This document shows, one piece after another, positions 56,401 to 64,000 of a stretch of DNA of 64,000 nucleotides; positions within the stretch are counted from its first letter, which is position 1, and each line of letters opens with the position of its first letter. This DNA is from Lineus longissimus. Its lineage: Eukaryota; Nemertea; Pilidiophora; Heteronemertea; Lineidae. The translations under genes were made by a program, and so were the position numbers. The notes beneath the pieces were generated by a model. That model saw only the letters and a list, made by a program, of their open reading frames with translations. It was not told the origin of the DNA and did no database searches. The stretch is taken from the NCBI RefSeq assembly GCF_910592395.1, contig NC_088310.1, positions 28,846,991 to 28,910,990 on the forward strand, written 5' to 3'.

Positions 56401-58773
56401 ACAAAGTATAGATTTTTTAGACAGAAACTTCCTTCCTCATAAAATTTCAAGTAAATTTATCAACCAATTGCCTTTTGTTGATAGTCGTCAGAAATCCTTG
56501 CTCTGGGTGACTCTGGGTTACATGTTCCCTTACATGGTCAGTGTGAATGACTCTGGGTTACATGTTCCCTTACATGGTCAGTGTGAATGCGTCTTGGTCA
56601 TGTGGGACTTTGTTATGGTAACTGATCAGGGTTTGTGGGAATGACTTGAAGTGACTCGCATGAGGTGATCACTAACCTCTATTGTTATTCTATTCAACTG
56701 AAAAATAAAATAGTTGGCTTCCATTGTCGCCTACTTACTAAGATTTATTGTGTCATATTGACCAATTGTTATGTCATGGTCTCTTTGAGGCCTAGACTGA
56801 ATGTCCCTGCTGGTTGTGTGTGAATGAAGGCTGTTGGTTGATCACAGCACTGTGTGTGAACCCTATTTTGGAGTGAAGACGGTAAGAATGTAGGATGGTG
56901 GAGAGTGTTCTCTAAACTTGCTATTTATTCTCTCAAATGTGAAGTGCCAAAAGTTGGGTTAAGTGATTCTCTGCTGTCCTTGTTTGTCATGGACCAGCTT
57001 CCTTTAGCTAACCAGTCTGTCTCACAAGATATTTTCATTGTCAGACATGTTCACACATGCCCAGAGATGAGTTTTTCATGGTTTGCTGAAGAAGAAGTCA
57101 TTAACTAATTCTTCTTGTTTTTTTGCAGGATAATGGCCGGCCTTTGTGTGACTCTTCTCTTCATCCTGGTGCCAGTTTACATCACTGGTACAGATCATCC
57201 AGCGGAGGATGACACCACTACATCACATGCAGCATGGGCAGATTTCTGGTTGTTCCGCATTGTTTTGAACCTGCTGGGTTATGCGACGGTGTTTGTGCCG
57301 GCCGCCTTAGTCATCCAGTATCTCCGCAAGAACAAGTACAATGAAAAAGCAGGTGAGTTTGTCTCCATTTTTGTGAGGGTTTAAAGCATCAACTCTCAAA
57401 CTATCCAATCAGCAGCAACAAGACCATTGGTTGCAGATGTTCTCTTGTTTGTTAAGCCTGCCTATATATTTCAGTTTGTTCCGGCTCTGAACTCTCTCTG
57501 TCATTTGTTTAGATTTAAACGCGCCAATCAATGGTAATGTCAGCAGAGGTATAACCATGTGTCCTCAAAGAGGATGGTATCAATGGTAATGTCAGCAGAG
57601 GTATAACCATCTGTTCTCAAAGAGGTACATCTTTTTACAAATGTCTTTTCAGGTTATGGGATCATCCCTCGTGTCATCCGAATGTGTGTTTTTGGCAGCG
57701 AGGATGACCAATCAGTTGTTGAGGAGGGTGGAGTCACAAGCACACCAGTCACACCACCGAAGAAGGAACGAACGGATCTGCACAATGCCCTGCTGCTCTG
57801 CTTCTGTTTCTTTGGACTTCAGGGATCATATCTCACGTGGGGAGTCTTACAGGAACGCATTATGACTCACGAATACGGCCTGACTGAAACAAACAAAATC
57901 GGTGTCAGATTCAAAAACTCTCAATTTCTAGTCTTCATGAATCGTATCCTTGCCTTGTTTATAGCGTGTGTAGTGATCTTGCTGAGACGCCAGCCCCGAC
58001 ATAAAGCGCCTCTCTATAGATACTCGTATGCATCATTTTCAAATATCATGAGTAGTTGGTTCCAGTATGAGGCACTTAAATTCGTTAGTTTTCCGACGCA
58101 GGTTTTAGCCAAAGCTTCCAAAATTATCCCTGTTATGTTAATGGGGAAGATAGTGTCGGGCAAGTCGTATGACTGGTACGAATACTTCACTGCTTTAATG
58201 ATCTCTGCTGGGGTAGGCATGTTCCTTTTGACCAACTCAGAAAACAAACACAGCGAGACCGTGACCACAGTCTCTGGTATTATCCTTCTCGTCGGTTACA
58301 TGGTCTTTGATAGTTTCACCTCTAACTGGCAGGGGGAGCTGTTTCGTCAATATAAGATGTCCTCAATTCAAGCGATGGCTGGTGTGAATCTCTTCTCTTG
58401 CTTGTTCACGGTGACATCACTCCTGGAGCAAGGCGGCTTCGTTGACTCGGTTCAGTTCATGTTAATGTACCCGTCGTTCATGTTGCACGTGTGTCTTCTC
58501 TCCGTCTGCTCAGCCACCGGCCAGCTCTTCATCTTCTTCACCATCTCCCAGTTTGGGGCGGTCACTTTTATCATCATTATGACAATGCGGCAAGCATTCG
58601 CTATCCTCCTCTCGTGCGTCATATACAGTCATCCAGTCTCAATAATTGGTGGCGTTGGTATTTTCGTTGTATTTTTAGCCATGTCTTTGAAAATTTATCT
58701 TGGCCAACGAAAGAAAAAGATTCAAAAGAGTCCGGCTGCTTTGAATGGCTCTGGGAATAACACAAAAGTGTAA
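53472..58773 (+). CDS. SLC35B2: Adenosine 3'-phospho-5'-phosphosulfate (PAPS) transporter 1, SLC35B2-like (3 exons)
   Basis: Imports the sulfate donor PAPS into the Golgi for sulfation of glycans and proteins. Exons 53472-53575, 57129-57352 and 57653-58773 join in phase to 482 aa. Exon 1 (MSSQTSGHSQ...HYR) has no family match. It is proposed because it is open, ends in an AG-GTAGG donor, joins in frame and gives a basic cytosolic tail before the first hydrophobic segment. If it is wrong, translation starts at 57133 (MAGLCVTLLF) and gives 446 aa. Exons 2-3 are clear: WLFRIVLNLLGYATVFVP, GLQGSYLTWGVLQERIMT, FKNSQFLVFMNRILALF, YEALKFVSFPTQVLAKASK, PVMLMGKIVSG, FDSFTSNWQGELF, GQLFIFFTISQFGAVTF and MRQAFAILLSC, with about ten membrane segments and a basic C-terminal tail. 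The conserved transporter core shares long identical stretches with the human protein. Confidence 0.92.
56507..56588. repeat. 40-bp tandem duplication in SLC35B2 intron 1
   Basis: GACTCTGGGTTACATGTTCC and the following 20 bp are present twice in exact tandem. The 3.5-kb intron around it (53576-57128) shows no other exon or recognisable element. Confidence 0.92.
57529..57632. repeat. 52-bp tandem duplication in SLC35B2 intron 2
   Basis: CAATGGTAATGTCAGCAGAG and its continuation occur twice, 52 bp apart, with two substitutions. The second copy ends about 20 bp before the exon 3 acceptor. Confidence 0.9.
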
Positions 58774-59806
58774 CACTTGTGCTAATGTGGTGGCTTACGA
58801 TATTTGTCTGTAACCATCAGCAGTTATGTTATTTATAGGGTAAGGTAGAATTTGTTTCAAAGTTGCTTGGTCATCAAGTGCTTGACAGAATAAGGGCATA
58901 ATAATGTTAGATCAGGGTTTGATGAATGACCTGGTGCATCCTCTTGCCAACGGTAGAATCAGAAAGTGCCTTTTGTCAATACTGCTGTGAAGACTTTCAA
59001 CCAGAGCTGTGGTCAACAAAAGCTAGAACATCATACACTCTTATTCATGGCGTAACCAGCTACAAAAACCCTGTTGACCGCAGCTCAGATTCAAAATCCT
59101 TGAAACGAGGTATATGACTCTGGAATGATAAGATGTATGTACCACTACTATCACTACCAGGTAGAGAGCAATGTTTAAAACCGCCTGAATCTCTGAACGC
59201 TGATTTCATCGTGAAGTAAAGAATATAATAATGTAATTCAATCACCAATGTCACACTCTTGTTTTCATGAATTGTCTCAGTCACTCAGCTGTCTCTGTGT
59301 GAAGCTGCAGCAGGTTTCATCCAGCTCATCTCACATACATGTAGCGACATTCTTTACTTGATTCAGATAGTGAATCAAGTAATCAACAGCTGCAACTGTG
59401 TGCTTCTGTACAGCTGTTGTGTGTTACCCCTGGAGCTGTTTCTCCTGTGTTCATGTGTCTGTTCAGGTCTTCATCAATACCACTGAATGAAAATATCACA
59501 ACTCTTACAAAAATTCTATATTTAAGTTAAAGGGAGGGCATCCCCAAGAATCTCTTCTCATCCTGTTACTCTCACTGTAGTTTTTATGGCAAAAAGAAGG
59601 AAGGCTTATCTAGTCACTTCTTTCACATGTTCACCTCGGAACATTGGAATATCAGACACTTTCAAATGTGTCCTTCACCTTCGGCATTTTGTCCGTTGGT
59701 GATGAATTAAACCCTCAAGTCAGAAGCTTTCCTTCATGTATCTTCATTCTGCACTGCTTGGTTTTGAAATGTGTATATATTAAGAGGTGAATGAATATAT
59801 TGTTAC

Positions 59807-59812
59807 AATAAA
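59807..59812 (+). terminator. Polyadenylation signal AATAAA of SLC35B2
   Basis: A canonical hexamer about 1.03 kb after the stop codon, in AT-rich 3' UTR-like sequence. Confidence 0.6.
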
Positions 59813-60652
59813 GTCCGACATATTCTATTTACATCACTTCTTGTGTTTATCAAAGTTCGTTTGAGAAAAGATTGGGCAGGTCCACTCTCGCCGGAAATCT
59901 CATCCTCGTACAATGTGGCTGTACGATTGGCCATCATGGTGACAACCTCCTGCTTCAATAGCATTTCTGTCTTGGACGAAAATGGGTTGGTTGTGACAGA
60001 GCCTCCTTTCAAAAAGAAGTACCGTCTCAGATGAAAACGACTGAGATGTATCTCCTCAGAATGCAGGTTTTGGGGAAAATCTAATGTGAAGGCACTTCAG
60101 CGTAAAGCATGGTTGGGAGGGGTGCAACTGACGGTAACGGACAAGTTGTGACAGCATGGTCTCAGTAAGCACTGGTCTCTGATGCATACCCTTGGTCTTT
60201 CATGGAGTATCCTCTTGCTCTCTAAGCAATGTTATATGAAACAAGCAATGGTGACATCTCCTTTCATTCAGAAATCATGTCTCCGTTGAAGACAACTCAG
60301 TGAAGACAACACCACTCACATCAGCTGTCTCATCACAGATCAGCTCCAAGCCCTCTGCAGAAATGTCCTCATAAACAATGTTTCTCAGAAGACCGACTGA
60401 CTTGAAATGAAACGAAATGTGTGAATGCATAATTATGATGTGAATAGTTTATTTTTCTCACAGGTATGTACAGATAATGGTGATGTGGAGTGTGCAGCCT
60501 CCAACGTGAGACACACCCAAAGTCTCTGTCTCTGCCTAAAGCCTAGTGCATCAGATATCATTGTCCCCCAGGAAAACAGACACTCCAACTGTTGCAAGCA
60601 GGTGTGGAGCATGACGTGAATGGTCTGTCATGATCTGTTGGTAAGAGACACA

Positions 60653-60704
60653 GCCGAAATAGTCCAGTTAGGAGAGCGTTAGACTAAAGGTCCTCGGTTT
60701 TGTT
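60653..60704 (+). pseudogene. tRNA-Phe(GAA) pseudogene, anticodon arm deleted
   Basis: GCCGAAATAG, CCAGTTAGGAGAGCGTTAGA and AAAGGTCCTCGGTT follow eukaryotic tRNA-Phe closely from the acceptor stem through the D arm. An 8-bp gap falls where the anticodon GAA should be (AGACT joins directly to AAAGG). The T arm and the 3' acceptor strand decay after GGTT. It is a dead copy or the head of a tRNA-Phe-derived SINE. Confidence 0.7.
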
Positions 60705-60930
60705 AGACTTCATGCTGTGCAATTGCAATGGATGACATGTTATATATTCTTGAATGAAAAATGTTCTTCCTTTCATGGCGGTTGCATTGAACATAAACTT
60801 TTGGAGGGACAATCTTTTGTTCAATGGAGAGACTGTCTTTCCTCCGAGCTCTCCTTGGTTCCTGTCACAAACAGCATCGTTCACAAGTTAAGTTTTCAAG
60901 AAGAAACCTCCTGTCCTTCATCACCCTCTC

Positions 60931-63900
60931 TCAACAGCGTAATCCATTGTAAGGGTGAGAATCCGCTGTATCCTCTTCAGAGATGCCAAACTTCTTCATC
61001 AACAACTTAATGTCTTCGGTAATCTTAACAGTCTGCAGTTTCTTACTATATCGTTTAAAAGGCCTGCCTTCGGGGGTGACAAGAAACTTCTCAAAGTTCC
61101 ACGCGACGTCTGACCGCGTGACCGGACTCCAGATGACGTCTTTGCATTCGTCCACAAGACTGAGAGGATCGTCGCTGGGAATGGGGATGACTTTCCGCAA
61201 ATACTCATAGATAGGGTGTGCGTTGTGTCCATTGACTTCTACGGGGGCGAATAGGTTGAAGTGTGGATTGAAATCGTTGCCTGGCCGGATATGTTTCATC
61301 GTCTGTAAGATTTCGTCTTCGCGGACGCTCATCTGAAACAATGAAACGAAGCAATTTAACAACAGAACAGTCAATTTGCAAATACATGTATTTCAATAAT
61401 TGTGACACCAGACGGACAAGGTCACCGCTATTCGCACCCTCACAAAGTTGTCAAGGTCATTCGTATCGCCCCCAAGACAGCCAAATTGTTCAACACCGTC
61501 TGTCCCATCGCCACCAAAGGCAACACCAGTTCATAACAGACATAATCACCACAGTTCCAATTCAAGACCAAGGCGGACCGACGGGCGGGTTGTGTAACCA
61601 TATCGTGCTGCCACTACGTCAGAGAGACAGGTGTTGTCTCGCTATTCGCTTCACCACCAGCCGGTTTCTTGCCCATTTCATTTTGCTTGTCCTTCTCATA
61701 AGGCGCGAATTAAGATTGCACTTACGGGCATATCATTTCCATAACGGGGTATTATCCTATAATCTTCACCTGAATAGTCCTGATTAAACTTCATACATCA
61801 ATGGTACCTTATTTACGCAGGACAAAGTTTATTGACCATCAAAATAACTCAGGGGAAATTTGTGAATAACGGGAGATTGGTAACGGAGGAATTAGCGGCC
61901 TAGAGAGAGGGAAGTGAGAATTCGACGAAGCAGAACTCTGAGTCCAAGGGTCGTGGGTCAATGCCCGTCACATTGTGACTGGTGTAATGGCCTTAGCGAG
62001 GACAATTCCCGGGCAACATTCGTTTGATTCAGTAGCAGATAACGCATATACAGCTTGATAGTTTAACAGCAACCAAGTGTCAAGACATTTTGTGAAGACA
62101 CAATGTGAAGATCCTTTCGCAACAGCCACGAAATGGGATATATCTTCACCGAACAGTGAAAGTATCTCTTGGCCTAAGTGGCACTAAGTGACTTGCTTGC
62201 AAAATCGAAAGTATTTAAAGTATGTCTCCTTTCATGCTGATAATCAGTGCACATGGCTTTCTTGCTGATTGGACGCTAGGTATTGAAGTCAGGACATTAA
62301 GCATGACATGTGGTGTCTTTGAGGCACGGTTCTTTCAAATGGTTTAATAGGATTCCATTGTCAATGTTATTAGATACTGAATGACGAGGTGCGGTACTAG
62401 TATTCATTGACAGACTGAAGAATGTGTCAATGAGTGCACCTCACCCCATAGGAGGACATCCTCCATGTGAGAGATCCTAACCAAGGAGAGCTCGATCGCT
62501 GGTTGTACCGAAGTTGTGCCGTTGTCTTTATGAGAGCTCATTGTCTTCATGATATGTTTTGCAGTACAGCTGCATAATATGTTTTGCAGTACAGCTGCAT
62601 AATACTCTTTCGCACCCATTCCAATTATTGTGGACAATGGATGATATTTTTACCACGAGAGAGTCCAACGCACTTCTCAATCCACCTCAGTCGCAGCTCA
62701 CTAATGGACGTCCCTTTTCCAACATATCTCTCATTCCCTCGGCAAAGAATGATATTGATTATATCCAGTTTGTTGAGGCAAAGAATGAGATGATTTACCC
62801 CAATAATTCCTCATGTCATACCTGAGAAGGGGCTGATAAAGGAGTGCAGTACATGATAATAATTGGGGCGATCATTGTTACTTATTGAAAAGTAACGCAG
62901 CGTTCAGATGTAACGGTTTGTACACCATAGGTTTGTATGAGTTAAAGGACTAACATACCCGATCTACCGCAAAATGATTTTTGTTGTACGTTTTAGGCTG
63001 TACTTGTCCATGGTACATGATGCGATTTGCCTGGCCTAAGGGTCAATATTTCTAAATGTTTTTAGATTATACCAATATTTTGTGAAGCCTGACAAAGAAC
63101 ACACACTCAGATAATCATTTTAATGGGCTGTAATCCCTGCATGTCATAACGGTGTAAAATCTTGTGTGAATATGGTACTTGGGGGTTCAGGAAAGGCCTA
63201 GGATGAACAGTGAAGACATGAGTCCAAGACCAAGGCTCGAGCCCAGGTGCTCTGGGAGACAATAGTCACAATCACCTGATGGAAGGCTCCAACCAGACCT
63301 GAGAGACAATAGTCACAATCCCACGACGATATAGTAAAATACACTCTGCTTTTAACTTTACTGACGACTGTTCATAACTGTTTTTGCTTGAGTTGCCTAA
63401 ACATTGTAACCCACGTTTGGCTTATCTTGTGGGGATAATTCCAAAATCGAGCTGTTAATTGAGGGGGTCCCTAGTTATTTTCGGAGCGACTTTCAAACCA
63501 AACTTAACGACCATTAGGACATATTGCCACCTGCATGTAAATCAGATTAAAACCACTGTATTTATGTCAACAACTGCACACGTGCTAGTCAACTAAATCC
63601 CTTGTTACAACCAATTTGAGAGATATTGATAACGGCTTGCGCTTCTAAACGAGCATTATACATATAATCAGAACAGACGTCATGATAGCCCGAGGGGGAT
63701 TGTCTCACGCCGGACAATGAAACACGCTACACCAACCTACTTGGTGTCCAAACCGGTTACAGGGGAAGGCAAGGACAGCTATCCGCTGTGAAGGGACTGT
63801 CGCACACAGGGACAATGAAACACGCTACACCAACCTACCTGGTGTCCAAACTGGTTACAGGGGAAGGCAAGGACAGCCAACCGGTTTCCAAACTTAATCA

Positions 63901-64000
63901 CCAAGTCGTTCATCTGACTAAGTTCTCCCGTCGTCCTCTCACAATGTGTTGCTATGTTCACAACCAAGATCACTTTCCCCCGAAAACGTGACAGATCCCC
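60931..64000 (-). CDS. Glutathione peroxidase, cysteine type (partial, 5' end outside window)
   Basis: Reduces peroxides with glutathione or thioredoxin. Minus-strand exon 63839-64000 runs in from the window edge and encodes GDLSRFRGKVILVVNIATHC followed by ERTTGELSQMNDL and ending AVLAFPCNQFGHQ. Exon 60931-61332 (134 codons including the TGA stop) encodes MSVREDEILQTMKHIRPGND, VNGHNAHPIYEYLRK, the WSPVTRSDVAWNFEKFLVTP block and a C-terminal tail. The exons join in phase 0 across a 2.5-kb intron (61333-63838). The order matches the GPx1/GPx2/GPx3 class. The residue at the selenocysteine position is Cys (TGT). The remaining catalytic partners are present: Gln in PCNQFG, Trp in WSPV, Asn in AWNFEKF. 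No SECIS element is therefore needed. The start codon and any signal peptide lie beyond 64000. Confidence 0.93.
61888..62035 (+). repeat. Diverged tRNA-derived SINE fragment
   Basis: ATTAGCGGCCTAGAGAGAGG (A-box region) is followed by GGGTCGTGGGTCAATGCCCG (B-box-like) and a tail with CATTGTGACTGGTGTAATGG, the usual layout of marine-invertebrate SINEs. It lies in the GPx intron. Confidence 0.45.
62548..62603. repeat. 25-bp tandem duplication in the GPx intron
   Basis: ATGTTTTGCAGTACAGCTGC followed by ATAAT is repeated twice exactly. Nothing else is recognised between 62040 and 63700. Confidence 0.93.
63712..63877 (-). repeat. Partial tandem duplicate of GPx exon and splice donor
   Basis: A 68-bp block (63810-63877), containing the exon end and donor, recurs at 63712-63779, 98 bp away inside the intron. 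The intronic copy still reads AVLAFPCNRFGHQ followed by GTAGGT. The catalytic Gln codon CAG has become CGG (Arg), and the last exon codon is CAA. Confidence 0.92.

Larger units (their letters stand above)
58774..60930. other. SLC35B2 3' UTR and convergent spacer to GPx
   Basis: About 1 kb of probable 3' UTR ends at AATAAA (59807). Beyond it no coding exon is recognised; a tRNA-Phe relic lies at 60653. AATAAA on the minus strand near 60448-60453 may serve the GPx gene. Confidence 0.55.

Overview
The window is nuclear DNA of an animal. It holds long multi-exon genes with GT-AG introns, metazoan gene families, and introns full of satellites and transposon relics. The non-LTR and PIF/Harbinger remnants, tRNA-derived SINE fragments and frequent TACATGTA and AGGCCTA words look like a marine invertebrate, perhaps a lophotrochozoan. 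I cannot fix the phylum from sequence alone. All gene models are my own exon-by-exon reading (splice phase plus family resemblance), without transcript evidence.

Layout: (1) 3008-19900, plus: a xanthine dehydrogenase/aldehyde oxidase family molybdo-flavoenzyme (29 exons, 1342 aa); its first intron holds a 2.4 kb minisatellite of 43-bp units. (2) 21777-41663, plus: a WD40 protein of the WDR49/WDR64/WDY type (28 exons, 1181 aa). Its introns contain a foldback DNA transposon with 8-bp target duplication (23339-25125), an inverted fragment of the XDH-like gene (about 25655-25770), a 30-bp satellite, a palindromic PIF/Harbinger element with TAA target duplication (26687-27564), a dead non-LTR fragment, and a complete rhodopsin-like GPCR gene on the opposite strand (28286-30254). 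(3) 42956-46306, plus: a flavin-containing monooxygenase (5 exons, 546 aa). (4) 47191-50224, minus: proteasome subunit alpha type-6, PSMA6 (7 exons, 246 aa). (5) 53472-58773, plus: a PAPS transporter of the SLC35B2 type (3 exons, 482 aa), divergent from PSMA6. (6) 60931-64000, minus: a glutathione peroxidase with Cys in place of selenocysteine, its 5' end beyond the window.

The genes do not form one pathway. They are a redox/xenobiotic set (XDH-like, FMO, GPx), housekeeping genes (PSMA6, SLC35B2), a probable ciliary/sperm WD40 gene and a receptor. Noteworthy points are the mixed active site of the XDH-like enzyme, the two palindromic transposons, a 75-bp element placed upstream of both PSMA6 and SLC35B2 in the same orientation relative to each gene, a receptor lacking the class A disulfide cysteine, and repeated 25-98 bp tandem duplications, several of which copy splice junctions.
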